Source: Terrimonas pollutisoli
Lineage (GTDB): Bacteria > Bacteroidota > Bacteroidia > Chitinophagales > Chitinophagaceae
Length of the DNA stretch: 64,000 bases
NCBI RefSeq assembly: GCF_029360765.1
Contig: NZ_JARKNA010000004.1
Coordinates: forward strand, 310,001-374,000
Reading direction: 5' to 3'
Below the pieces are notes generated by a model that was given only the letters and a program-made list of their open reading frames with translations, ran no database searches and was not told the DNA's origin. A program made the translations under genes and the position numbers. Below are positions 35,854 through 45,149 of this stretch, piece by piece (position 1 is the first letter of the stretch; the number at the start of each line of letters is the position of its first letter).

Positions 35854-36344
35854 TCATCAACAAAGAAACTGTATTGACCAAAGATTTGGCCAACAAGAAA
35901 CTTATTGTTGTCAGGGAATTTGAGGCGCCGCCTGAACAGGTGTGGAAGGCCTGGACAGAAAGCGAATTGCTCGATCAGTGGTGGGCGCCAAAGCCGTGGA
36001 AGGCCCAGACAAAGACGATGAATTTTAAAGAAGGTGGTTTTTGGTTGTACCAGATGGTAGGGCCGGACGGCACCGGTTCCTGGTGCCGGGCTGATTTCAA
36101 AAAAATTGACGCACCGGATAGTTTTTTAGCTGTCGACAATTTTTGTGATGAGAGCGGAAAAGTAGACGCCAATTTCCCGTCGATGTATTGGACAAATGTG
36201 TTCAGCAAGACCGCTGATGGAACAACGGTAAAGGTGGAGATCAGCTTTGATACTGAAGCCGGTCTTGAAAAGATACTTGAGCTTGGCTTTGAAGAAGGAT
36301 TTACCGCAGCCCTGGGTAACCTTGATGAGTTGTTGGCGAAATAA
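35850..36344 (+). CDS. SRPBCC (AHSA1/START-like) domain protein
   Basis: 164 residues. The AHSA1-type fold is evident from REFEAPPEQVWKAWTESELLDQWWAPKPW, then DGTGSWCRADFKKIDAPD and the long C-terminal helix EEGFTAALGNLDELLAK. These proteins have a hydrophobic ligand cavity; the ligand is unknown. Translationally coupled to the ArsR regulator (4-base overlap), so levels probably rise when the repressor is released. An imperfect stem-loop (AGGACGAT ... ATCGTTCCT) about 25 bases after the stop may act as a weak terminator. Confidence 0.9.
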   Translation: MIINKETVLTKDLANKKLIVVREFEAPPEQVWKAWTESELLDQWWAPKPWKAQTKTMNFKEGGFWLYQMVGPDGTGSWCRADFKKIDAPDSFLAVDNFCDESGKVDANFPSMYWTNVFSKTADGTTVKVEISFDTEAGLEKILELGFEEGFTAALGNLDELLAK

Positions 36345-36453
36345 TTGTTGAATAAATGATGACCCTGCGGAGGACGATTGATCGTTCCTGTGGGGTTATT
36401 TAAAGCCGATAATAAGATTCGCACATTGGGAACGAAAAACTGATCTGGAAAGA

Positions 36454-36852
36454 GTGAAAGAGATAAATTTTCCAGATGTTCGAATCTTTCTTGGGTATAT
36501 AAAGGAAGAGTTTTTCGACCACTTAAACAATGCTATGATTGAAGTTCAAAATTGTATACCTAATCTTTCTTTCAAATCTTTAGGAATAAGTCTTAAAAGA
36601 GACGTTGCAGATATCGAGAGAAGCGATCAATACAAAGACTATAGCTTATATATACGCAATGGAGTTCAATCCTTGACTTATTATTCACCCTTTTTAGATA
36701 ATGATATTTTTTCCAAAAAAGTATTTGAGCTAAAAGAGCTAATGCTAAAAAGCATGAAACAGCTTGATCGAGAAGGTTGGAAGGAAAGATACAATTCGCC
36801 ATTTGACACTAAATCATTTGACTGGAACTATGATGAAATAAATGATAGGTAA
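36454..36852 (+). CDS. Hypothetical protein, GTG start
   Basis: 132 residues, no signal peptide, no recognised domain. The frame is open from about 36382 but has no ATG; GTG at 36454 is the first plausible start. Composition is AT-rich and the codon choice (many AAA, ATA, TTT) looks different from the neighbours, suggesting recent arrival. A mixed helical pattern (VFELKELMLKSMKQLDREGW) is visible. Treat it as probable, not certain. Confidence 0.5.
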   Translation: MKEINFPDVRIFLGYIKEEFFDHLNNAMIEVQNCIPNLSFKSLGISLKRDVADIERSDQYKDYSLYIRNGVQSLTYYSPFLDNDIFSKKVFELKELMLKSMKQLDREGWKERYNSPFDTKSFDWNYDEINDR

Positions 36853-37097
36853 CATTGAGCTTTGCGTTATTTGGGCTGACGGAATATCCCATCAGCTTCA
36901 TGCAGGCGGATGAACATTCGTCCCGGCTGCTCGAATGACAAATGAACTACATAACCCATCTTCATCTTTTGTAATTTTATTCAGCAAACATACGGGCTGA
37001 ACGCTTTCCAAATTCCCAAATAAACGCAAAGCTCTGCCCGTCGGCGGTCATTGTGGAGCGACACCGCAACTAATCAAAGGCAAATAAAAAGCAAACT

Positions 37098-37685
37098 ATG
37101 AGAAAGCTAATTGCAGCAATAAATATGACACTTGACGGATTTTGCGACCATACAGTAATAATCCCGGATGAAGAAATACATCAACACTACGCTGAACTGT
37201 TAGATAACGCAGATGTTGTTCTATATGGACGGACAACCTATCAACTCATGCAATTTTGGCAAACGCTGCTAAAAAATCCTTCAGGAGAAAAGACAATGGA
37301 CGACTTTGCTGCAGCGATAGACAAAATTCCAAAAATTGTTTTTTCGCATACGCTGAAAAATACAGACCCGATAGCTATCGGGTGGGACAGTGCTAAATTG
37401 TCAAATCAACCACTTGAAGAAGTAGCTTTAGAACTAAAACAACAACCGGGTAAAGACATTTTAGTTGGCAGCCGGAGTTTAATTATACAGCTAATGGAAC
37501 TTAATTTGATTGATGAATACCAATTTTGTGTTCACCCGGTCGTTGCAGGAAGCGGTTTGCCATTATTTGAAAATATAAGCGACAGGACTATTTTTAAACT
37601 CATAAAGACTAAAACCTTTATCAGTGGTGCAGTAACGCTTTACTATGAACCGACAAACAAAAAAAACAACGAACCGCTAACATAG
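37098..37685 (+). CDS. Dihydrofolate-reductase-like (RibD C-terminal) family protein
   Basis: 195 residues. The fold is recognised from RKLIAAINMTLDGFCD at the start, DVVLYGRTTYQLMQFWQ (NADPH-binding), KIPKIVFSHTL, DILVGSRSLIIQLMELNLIDEYQFCVHPVVAGSG (family hallmark) and the C-terminal TKTFISGAVTLYYEP. This family (YyaP/YwjB-like) binds NADPH; substrates are mostly unknown. It lies in an accessory stretch; the preceding 245 bases contain no gene I can support. ATG at 37098. Confidence 0.9.
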   Translation: MRKLIAAINMTLDGFCDHTVIIPDEEIHQHYAELLDNADVVLYGRTTYQLMQFWQTLLKNPSGEKTMDDFAAAIDKIPKIVFSHTLKNTDPIAIGWDSAKLSNQPLEEVALELKQQPGKDILVGSRSLIIQLMELNLIDEYQFCVHPVVAGSGLPLFENISDRTIFKLIKTKTFISGAVTLYYEPTNKKNNEPLT

Positions 37686-37835
37686 GAGTCTTGTGTATAT
37701 AGGCGATAGAGAAGTATAGGATCATTTATTATTTCTTTTGAAAATAAAAGATAGAGGAAGGGTTTAGTTTCGCTTATCTCCGCTGATAGCGCCATAAAAC
37801 GAAGCATAGCTGTGTTCAAATGCTCTTCAACTAAA

Positions 37836-38297
37836 TCATTGTGGCTTACCCGGCAATTTCTTTTTAATATAAGAACTCCAGGCGCCAAATCGCTTCATTG
37901 TGTTTAACCAGTAATTGATATCGGAATCTACATCAGTAAAGGGCTTTCCATCATAGATCTCTGCGGTAATGTCCACGAGGCTCCAGTCGAGTTCGTTGAA
38001 ATGCCATTTGAAAGCATGCGAAGCATTTTTGTTGAAGCCTCCATCACCGGGAACAAGGTTCCCAAAAACAATTTGTCTTTCACTCACGGGCAAGGCCAAC
38101 TGGGCATCGGCTTGTTGAATTAATTGTTGATTTTTGGTGCGGACAACAAAGCCAGTGTCCCGCCAGTTGGCATGGTCGCTGTTAAAGCCAACCAGGTAAT
38201 AGGTGTAGCTGTCGTCGTTGTTTTCTTTTTCCTTTTTGCAGGAGATAATTAGTAAGACTGTCAGCAGGAGGGCAGGTAAGAAATACATTTTGTTCAT
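37836..38297 (-). CDS. Lipoprotein with a BP74 N-terminal-like domain
   Basis: 153 residues. Lipobox LLIISC with Cys at about 20, followed by an acidic/basic tether (KKEKENNDDS). The mature part resembles the N-terminal domain of the Dictyostelium calmodulin-binding protein BP74 and its bacterial relatives. They share an F-V-(V/I)-R/K strand (TGFVVRTKNQQLI), a W-H-F motif (HAFKWHFNELDWSLVDITAEIYDGKPF) and a closing W-S-S (FGAWSSYIKKKL). The function of this domain is unknown. It is convergent with the DHFR-like gene and divergent from the GntP permease. Confidence 0.65.
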   Translation of the reverse strand: MNKMYFLPALLLTVLLIISCKKEKENNDDSYTYYLVGFNSDHANWRDTGFVVRTKNQQLIQQADAQLALPVSERQIVFGNLVPGDGGFNKNASHAFKWHFNELDWSLVDITAEIYDGKPFTDVDSDINYWLNTMKRFGAWSSYIKKKLPGKPQ

Positions 38298-38496
38298 AGC
38301 AGGCGATTATAAAAGGAATGACAACTGTTGTATGAAATACGTTGCAGGTGGTCAATCTTTTGCTCCCGGCTCAAAACATTTCTCCGAACAGGCTGAGATG
38401 TTTATTAAATGCAGGGTAGTGAAAAAAATTATTGTAATCACAGGGATCATTGATAGAGGATTATTCTTTATCTTTTTGGCTCAATCCATTCGTTCA

Positions 38497-39804
38497 ATGA
38501 CTTTATTCATCGTTCTCCTTGCATTAATTGCATTGGTAGTTCTTATCGCTGTTTTCAAAGTAAATCCCTTTCTTGCTTTTCTTGTAGTTTGTGTTATTGC
38601 AGGTTTATGCCTCGGCATTCCTCTTACCGGCATCACCAAATCTGTAGAAACAGGGATAGGAGCTATTCTTGCGGATACGCTCATCATCATTGTTATCGGT
38701 GCCATGCTTGGCAAACTGATAGCAGCAAGCGGAGCTGCTCAGCAGATCGCTACCACGATCATGAAAGGGATGGGATTAAAAAATATTCATTGGGCGCTGG
38801 CACTAATTGGTCTTGTTATCGGCATACCGCTGTTTTATAATACCGGCTTTGTTTTAATGATCCCCCTGATCTTTTCTATCGTTTACCAATATAAGCTTCC
38901 TGCTGTTGCCACTGGTATATCATTGCTCGCCGCATTGTCAGTAGCGCATGGTTTTTTGCCGCCGCATCCTTCGCCTGCAACATTGGTGGGGCAATTTAAA
39001 GCGGACCTGGGAGAAACCATGCTATACGGAATCGTCATAGCGATTCCAACTATCATTGTCGCCGGTCCCATATTTTCCCGAACACTCAAGAACATTGAAT
39101 CGAAACCTCTTGAAACTTTCAAACCTCCTGATCTGAAACAGCAGGAGCTTCCAGGTGTTATGAATAGTTTTCTCACGGCACTGCTTCCGGTAATCCTGTT
39201 TGCAGTTATGACCATGCTTCCTATGATCACCGATTCGAAATATGAAGATGTTATTTTTTTCTTTTCCCGTGCGCCTATTGTAATGCTGATTGCTTTGATC
39301 GTAGCCACATTTACTTTAGGAATAGGACGTGGCAAGAAAATGCAGGCCATAATGAATATTTACAGTGATTCAGTTAAAGATATTGCACTGATCCTTCTCA
39401 TCATTGCAGGTGCTGGTATTTTTAAACAAGTACTTGTTGATAGCAAAGTGGCGCATGAAATTGCAGGGTTGCTTAGTAACAGTTCATTATCTCCATTGGT
39501 GCTTGGCTGGCTCATAGCAGCATTGATCCGGGTGGCTGTTGGATCGGCGACGGTTGCGGGTATTACGGCTGCCGGTATTGTAGAGCAATTAGTAAAGGAT
39601 ACAAATACAAGTCCCAGCTTAATGGTGTTATCCATCGGCGCGGGCAGCCTGATGTTTTCCCATGTCAACGATGCAGGCTTCTGGCTTTTCAAAGAGTATT
39701 TTAATCTCAGCATAAAAGATACCATCCGTTCATGGTCTATCATGGAAACCATCGTTTCTGTTTTGGGGCTGCTTGGCGTGTTGCTTCTTGACATTTTTAT
39801 TTAG
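38497..39804 (+). CDS. GntP-family permease (gluconate/D-serine transporter type)
   Basis: 435 residues from the ATG at 38497; the frame is open upstream to 38218 but that part is not membrane-like and overlaps the divergent lipoprotein. Twelve or so transmembrane helices. Family motifs: IGAMLGKLIAASGAAQQIA (about 70-88), FYNTGFVLMIPL, AHGFLPPHPSPATL (the GntP signature) and SHVNDAGFWLF near the C-terminus. GntP members import aldonates such as gluconate, or D-serine (DsdX). It is the first gene of the long + strand block and lies 159 bases before the sigma factor. It may bring in the product of the periplasmic pathway encoded downstream (inference). Confidence 0.92.
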   Translation: MTLFIVLLALIALVVLIAVFKVNPFLAFLVVCVIAGLCLGIPLTGITKSVETGIGAILADTLIIIVIGAMLGKLIAASGAAQQIATTIMKGMGLKNIHWALALIGLVIGIPLFYNTGFVLMIPLIFSIVYQYKLPAVATGISLLAALSVAHGFLPPHPSPATLVGQFKADLGETMLYGIVIAIPTIIVAGPIFSRTLKNIESKPLETFKPPDLKQQELPGVMNSFLTALLPVILFAVMTMLPMITDSKYEDVIFFFSRAPIVMLIALIVATFTLGIGRGKKMQAIMNIYSDSVKDIALILLIIAGAGIFKQVLVDSKVAHEIAGLLSNSSLSPLVLGWLIAALIRVAVGSATVAGITAAGIVEQLVKDTNTSPSLMVLSIGAGSLMFSHVNDAGFWLFKEYFNLSIKDTIRSWSIMETIVSVLGLLGVLLLDIFI

Positions 39805-39963
39805 ATCTTATCCTGTCAAATTCAATGCTGAACAATAAGGAATTGGGGTGTAGTGTTCAACTATTTATGACTGTTAGTTTTTAACATTCAAAAAAGTTGC
39901 CGATAAAAAAACAAGCTGAATAGTTATCTTTATTTCTAACTCTGGTTAAAACTGCTAATAACT

Positions 39964-40566
39964 GTGATGAGAAGTGAAGGCGATCTGATATTGTGGCGTT
40001 CTTTTAAAATGGGCGACTGGGACGCTTATGGCCGTCTCTACGACTCTTATTTCAGTTTATTGAATAATTACGGTTACAGGTTTACTAACGAAAAGGAATT
40101 GATAGAGGACGCAGTGCATGATCTGTTTGTAAGATTGTGGACAAGCCGGGAACGTTTAAGCATACCTGCTTCGGTCAAGAATTACCTGTTTAAGTCACTG
40201 CGCAATATCCTGCTGCGCAAAATGAAAAGCGAAGAAAAATATACCGATATAGACGGGCAGGAGTACCCTGTTTCATTTACAATAGTATACGATAACGAAG
40301 CGCTGAAACGCATTGAGCATATTGAGCTGCAGGCTAAGATCAAAACATTTATCCAGGCCTTGCCGGCCCGCCAGCAAGAAATAATTTACCTGCGGTTTTA
40401 TGAAGGGCTTTCTTACGAAGAGATCGCCGATGTAATGTCCATCAGTGTCAATTCATCTTATAAGCTTTTATACAAGGCGCTGGAACGGTTGCAAGCCACG
40501 TTAGGCGCTCCCTCTTCACTTTCAATTTTGCTTTGCCTGAAATTTTTTTCTGCCTCAAAGGGATAA
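39964..40566 (+). CDS. RNA polymerase ECF sigma-70 factor
   Basis: 200 residues. Sigma region 2: WDAYGRLYDSYFSLLNNYGYR ... DAVHDLFVRLWTSRERL. Region 4: LPARQQEIIYLRFYEGLSYEEIADVMSIS with the HTH NSSYKLLYKALERL. This is the Bacteroidota type that works with a FecR anti-sigma and a TonB receptor with an STN domain, both encoded directly after it. It should therefore activate the SusC gene at 41676 and perhaps itself. A near-consensus -7 box TATCTTTA lies at 39925-39932. Confidence 0.93.
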   Translation: MMRSEGDLILWRSFKMGDWDAYGRLYDSYFSLLNNYGYRFTNEKELIEDAVHDLFVRLWTSRERLSIPASVKNYLFKSLRNILLRKMKSEEKYTDIDGQEYPVSFTIVYDNEALKRIEHIELQAKIKTFIQALPARQQEIIYLRFYEGLSYEEIADVMSISVNSSYKLLYKALERLQATLGAPSSLSILLCLKFFSASKG

Positions 40567-40608
40567 TTTTTACTAGTCCCGGTGTAATAGGTAGAAAATA
40601 CCTGTTTA

Positions 40609-41643
40609 ATGAGCCCTGTTAATTACGCTGAATTTCAAGTAAAGGATTTTCTCGAAGATGATTTTTTTGTGCAATGGGTGATCAATCCCAATGTAAACAC
40701 CGATTCATTCTGGCAATCGTTTATAGAAAATAACCCGCATAAAAGGGAGACCGTGGAGCAGGCGGCTGAAATGATAAAGATCTACCGCAGGCAGGCTTTT
40801 TTGGGAAACGAGCAAAACAAAGATCTTGTATGGCAGCGCATCTCAGAATCGGTAAACCATGTTGAAAAAAGGAAAAAAGTATTCCGTTTGCCGGTTTTCA
40901 TTCGTGCTGCAGCGGCTATTATCATTGTTGCGGCGGCGGCGCTTTGGCTTGCTAATTATTATAAGTCTGATAAAACCGTTACCATCGCCACTACCGCGGG
41001 CGAAGTAAAAACTATAACGCTGCCCGACCATTCAAAGGTTACATTAAACGGGAATACTACACTATCCTATAGCAGGAGCTGGGATAATGAAATGCGGCGG
41101 GAAGTTTGGATCAGTGGGGAAGGTTATTTTGACGTAAAACACCTCAACAAAGACACCCTGCACATCAATCCTTCGGACAGGTTTATTGTGCACTGCGACG
41201 ATGTGAATATAGAAGTGCTCGGAACCACTTTCAATGTGAAGGCCCGCAGCGGCAAGACCAATGTGGCACTGCTTACGGGTAAGATCAGGATTGATTATGT
41301 GAACAAAACAAATAATTCGCTGATCATGGCGCCGGGCGACTATGTGGAATACGCCGGTAAAGAATTATTGGTAAATAAGAAACTGTCCAAACCTGCACAG
41401 GTTACTGCATGGACCAATGCGAATGAAATTTCATTTACCGATGCTACGCTGCGGGAGATAACAGAGACGCTGGAAAACAGGTTTGGCTACACGGTAAATG
41501 CACAGGATACTGCCCTGTACAGTTTGAAAATAGAAGGGGATATAACTGTAAGCAATGTAGCCGACCTGTTGGATGTAGTGGCTACTACCTTAGACGTAGC
41601 GATAGAACAAACCGCCAATAAGCATATAACCATTTCGAAATAA
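40609..41643 (+). CDS. FecR-family anti-sigma factor
   Basis: 344 residues: cytoplasmic N-terminus (about 1-95, binds sigma), one transmembrane helix (about 96-117, IRAAAAIIIVAAAALWLANYY), periplasmic FecR domain (TTAGEVKTITLPDHSKVTLNG ... REVWISGEGYFDV ... VLGTTFNVKARSG). A C-terminal secretin/STN-like DUF4974 region follows (ISFTDATLREITETLENRFGY). It senses the substrate-loaded SusC via the STN domain and releases the sigma factor. It follows the sigma gene by 42 bases. Confidence 0.93.
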   Translation: MSPVNYAEFQVKDFLEDDFFVQWVINPNVNTDSFWQSFIENNPHKRETVEQAAEMIKIYRRQAFLGNEQNKDLVWQRISESVNHVEKRKKVFRLPVFIRAAAAIIIVAAAALWLANYYKSDKTVTIATTAGEVKTITLPDHSKVTLNGNTTLSYSRSWDNEMRREVWISGEGYFDVKHLNKDTLHINPSDRFIVHCDDVNIEVLGTTFNVKARSGKTNVALLTGKIRIDYVNKTNNSLIMAPGDYVEYAGKELLVNKKLSKPAQVTAWTNANEISFTDATLREITETLENRFGYTVNAQDTALYSLKIEGDITVSNVADLLDVVATTLDVAIEQTANKHITISK

Positions 41644-41675
41644 TATCAATAACTGCCAAAAAATAAGCTGCTTTT

Positions 41676-44600
41676 ATGAGTACCAGAACCAAACTGCTGA
41701 TTCCACTCTTTTTTCTTTGCGGGATGAATATTTATTTCAATTCTTCTGCACAGGAATTCGCCAGGTTAAATTATAAACGATCCGATTCCGACTCACCGCC
41801 TGATCAGCATCCTAATTCAATTTCATTGAAAGATGCTGTTAACGAGGTAAAAAAAATCTATAAAATAAAAATCGCTTACCGTGAGGGCTTGCTGGATGGT
41901 AAAATCGTTCCTGCTTCTCTTATCAATGAAATAAAAACCTATGATGTTGAGTCTGGTTTAAAACTATTGTTAACCAATTATCAGCTTAATTATAAAAAAA
42001 CAGGCAATAACCAGTTCTCGTTATTTGAAATTGTTAGTTCGGGTAATAGTAACGGTGTGTCTGCTACGTATGTGATACCTGTTACCGGTAAAGTGACTTC
42101 CTCAAAAGACGGGGTTACCTTACCCATGGCTACTATTTCTATAAAAGGAAATCCCGCCATTGCCACTACATCAGATGAAAATGGAAATTTTAAACTCAGT
42201 CTCCCGGATGAGTATAAAGATAAAACGATCATACTTGTAATATCTTCCGTAGGCTATGCAGCCAGGGAGGTCACGATTACGGAACAAATGCAGGGTTTGC
42301 TGATACAGTTAGATGAAGCCAACAGGAACCTGGATGAAGTGGTGGTTACAGCGCTGGGTATTAAGAGAACAAGCAAATCACTTACTTATTCTGTCACGGA
42401 AGTAAAAGGCGAAGAGTTTACGCAAGCCAGGGAAAATAATATAGCCAATGCGCTGACAGGTAAAATAGCAGGTGTGAATGCTACAGGGTTATCAACCGGG
42501 CCAGGTGGCTCCAGTCGTGTTATTATCAGGGGCAACGGTTCGATTTCAAGCGAAAGCCAACCCTTGTATGTGATCAATGGTATGCCCATAGATAATAGCG
42601 TACCTGGTGGAAGTTCAAGGCCCAATGGCTTTGGCTTGACAGAAGGTACAGACCGTGGTGATGGTATTGCTGCTATCAATCCGGATGATATCGAATCTAT
42701 CACAGTATTGAAAGGTGGGACGGCTGCAGCTCTTTATGGTTCAAGAGGAGCGAATGGTGTAATCTTAATTACTACTAAAAAAGGGAAAGCGCAAAAAGGA
42801 ATAGGTGTTGAATATAATTCTACGCTTACAATGGAGAACGTTTCTGTTTTTCCCGATTATCAATATGAATATGGACAGGGTGATGGAGGAGTAATGCCCA
42901 CAACGCTTCAAGATGCACAGGCCACAGGTCGGCGTTCTTTCGGCGCAAAGATTGACGGATCTACGAATTACATGGCAGCCGATGGAAAGAATCATCCTTA
43001 CTCGGCTCAAAAAGATAACCTGAAACATTTTTATGAAACAGGCACTACGTTCACTAACACCATAGCATTTTCAGGAGGAACTGAAGCGCTTGTCTACCGG
43101 TTATCATTATCTGATCTGAATGCAAAAAGTATTTTACCCAGTAATAAATATAATCGCAAAACAGCCAATCTGAACATCAGTGCTAAACTCAGCAATCGTT
43201 TAAGAATCGAGTCGGTGATTCAGTATAACCTGGAAAAAGGTAATAACCGTCCGATAGCCGGCGATGCGTTGGGTAATCCTAACTGGACGCCTTATGAAGT
43301 GGCTAATACAGTTGATGTACGCTGGTTGAGCCCAGGCTATGATGCCAATGGAAATGAAATTGTTTGGAATGATGCGGGCATTGTAACCAATAGTTATTTT
43401 ATCGCTAATAAATTTAAACAAACAGATACCAAGAACCGGTTTATCGGGCAAGCTTCCGTGTCTTATGATGTATTAAAAAATTTAACGGTGAAGGGCATAG
43501 TGACAAGAGATTTTTATAATTACAATTTCACAAGCATTTTACCAACCGGTACTCAATACGTACCTAATGGAGAGTATGCCGGTATTAAATCTGATGTGTC
43601 TGAAACCAACGGCATGATAACGGGCACTTATAAAACGAAGTTTATTGATAAAATAGGGCTTTCAATACTCGCTGGGGCCAACAGCCGCCGGTTTAAAAAC
43701 AATCAACTTAATTTGACCGGGCAGTCATATACAACACCTTATTTTTATAGTTTTTCAAATTTATCAACTTCTTCTACCAGACCAGTCACCAGTAATATCG
43801 CCACCAATTCCATATTCGGATCAATTGATATAGATTATAAAAATTTACTTTTTTTAACAGCAACGGGACGCCAGGATTGGTTTTCTACGCTCAGCCCTGA
43901 GGATAACAGTATTTTCTATCCAAGTTTTGGTGCCAGTTTTGTATTATCTGATGCGATTAAATTGCCAGATGTTTTTAACCTTGTCAGGCTAAGAGCTTCC
44001 TGGGCGCAGGTTGGCGGCGGCGGACCGACCCCTTATGCTATCAATCTTACTTACAGCAGTGTACCCAGTGCCAGCTCAGTTCCACTGCAAAATGTTACTT
44101 CTTCTTCTATTAGCAATGCTAAGTTGAAACCATTTACATCTACCACTTCGGAAATAGGCTTAAATATGCAACTGATGAGAAGTCGGCTAAACATAGACCT
44201 TGCGTTTTATGATCGTAAAACAGACGATGATATAGTTGACATTGGCATATCTAATACTTCCGGCTATACCGGCGTCTTTTTAAATTCAGGTGAACTAAGT
44301 AATAAAGGCGTGGAAGTATTAATAACAGCGATACCTGTTAAAGCCAAACATTTCAGTTGGACTACCAGTTATAATTTCGCTTATAATAAAAGTGAAGTGC
44401 TGAGGCTGGCCGATGGTATTAGTACATACCCACTGGGTAATTCAGCCAACGGTAATGCTTATATCAAAGCTAATGTCGGCCGCACATTTGGCGCCATCTA
44501 TGGTTTCCGCAAGCTCAGAGATGCAAGTGGTAATATCGTCTTTGATATAAATTCCAACCTTCCGCTCCAGACAGATAATAACCAGGAATTAGGAAAAGGT

Positions 44601-45134
44601 GTGCCCCCGCTTACGATGGGTTTCGGTAACGAGTTCAGGTACAAAAATTTTTCATTGGACATTTTGGTAGATGGAAAATTTGGCAACAGCATATTTTCGG
44701 TGATGGAAGTATATGCCACACGCTTAGGACTAATGAAGAGCACCCTGGAGGGTAGAGAAAATGGCCTGCTATTAACCGGAGTAACTAAAACAGGAGATAA
44801 ATATAGTTATACTGTTCCGGTAGCCAGTCTTCGCCCTGCTTATTATAACGCCCAAAACAGGTATACAGAGTTGTTTGTGCATGATGGCAGCTTTGTAAAA
44901 TTGCGCCAGGTAATTTTATCTTATCGCTTGCCGGTGTCTAAAATGGGTTTCTTAAAAAATAATGTACAGTCCGCAAGCATTGCTTTTGTTGGTCGCAATC
45001 TGCTTACGCTTTACAAAAACACAGACACCTTCGATCCGGAACAAAGTTTAACCAACGGCGCTGCCCAGGGTATTGAATCTATTGGATTACCCCGTACCCG
45101 CTCTTATGGCGTAAACCTTCTGCTCAAATTTTAA
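41676..45134 (+). CDS. SusC/RagA-family TonB-linked receptor with STN signalling domain
   Basis: 1152 residues. Signal peptide about 1-25 (ending SSAQ), then an STN domain (SISLKDAVNEVKKIYKIKIAY ... VESGLKLLLTNYQLNYKKT, about 48-115) that contacts FecR. Next a CarboxypepD_reg-like domain (VTGKVTSSKDGVTLPMATI), a TonB box region LDEVVVTALG, plug (ALTGKIAGVNATG ... VINGMPIDNS ... LKGGTAAALYGSRGANG) and the barrel ending NLLLKF. It imports the substrate of this locus across the outer membrane and signals its presence. It is 32 bases after fecR and 15 bases before susD. Confidence 0.95.
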   Translation: MSTRTKLLIPLFFLCGMNIYFNSSAQEFARLNYKRSDSDSPPDQHPNSISLKDAVNEVKKIYKIKIAYREGLLDGKIVPASLINEIKTYDVESGLKLLLTNYQLNYKKTGNNQFSLFEIVSSGNSNGVSATYVIPVTGKVTSSKDGVTLPMATISIKGNPAIATTSDENGNFKLSLPDEYKDKTIILVISSVGYAAREVTITEQMQGLLIQLDEANRNLDEVVVTALGIKRTSKSLTYSVTEVKGEEFTQARENNIANALTGKIAGVNATGLSTGPGGSSRVIIRGNGSISSESQPLYVINGMPIDNSVPGGSSRPNGFGLTEGTDRGDGIAAINPDDIESITVLKGGTAAALYGSRGANGVILITTKKGKAQKGIGVEYNSTLTMENVSVFPDYQYEYGQGDGGVMPTTLQDAQATGRRSFGAKIDGSTNYMAADGKNHPYSAQKDNLKHFYETGTTFTNTIAFSGGTEALVYRLSLSDLNAKSILPSNKYNRKTANLNISAKLSNRLRIESVIQYNLEKGNNRPIAGDALGNPNWTPYEVANTVDVRWLSPGYDANGNEIVWNDAGIVTNSYFIANKFKQTDTKNRFIGQASVSYDVLKNLTVKGIVTRDFYNYNFTSILPTGTQYVPNGEYAGIKSDVSETNGMITGTYKTKFIDKIGLSILAGANSRRFKNNQLNLTGQSYTTPYFYSFSNLSTSSTRPVTSNIATNSIFGSIDIDYKNLLFLTATGRQDWFSTLSPEDNSIFYPSFGASFVLSDAIKLPDVFNLVRLRASWAQVGGGGPTPYAINLTYSSVPSASSVPLQNVTSSSISNAKLKPFTSTTSEIGLNMQLMRSRLNIDLAFYDRKTDDDIVDIGISNTSGYTGVFLNSGELSNKGVEVLITAIPVKAKHFSWTTSYNFAYNKSEVLRLADGISTYPLGNSANGNAYIKANVGRTFGAIYGFRKLRDASGNIVFDINSNLPLQTDNNQELGKGVPPLTMGFGNEFRYKNFSLDILVDGKFGNSIFSVMEVYATRLGLMKSTLEGRENGLLLTGVTKTGDKYSYTVPVASLRPAYYNAQNRYTELFVHDGSFVKLRQVILSYRLPVSKMGFLKNNVQSASIAFVGRNLLTLYKNTDTFDPEQSLTNGAAQGIESIGLPRTRSYGVNLLLKF

Positions 45135-45149
45135 TCTTTAAAACCGACA

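Noticed and set aside
36853..37097. Possible mobile-element remnant in the gap before the DHFR-like gene
   Set aside because: No inverted ends, no transposase fragment and no target duplication that I can see.
37643..37888. 81-codon minus-strand open frame in the gap after the DHFR-like gene
   Set aside because: Overlaps the ends of both neighbouring genes and shows no recognisable motif; the sequence under it looks like plain intergenic DNA.
38218..38496. Upstream extension of the GntP reading frame
   Set aside because: The extra 93 residues are not membrane-like, overlap the divergent lipoprotein gene, and the family N-terminus begins at the ATG at 38497.
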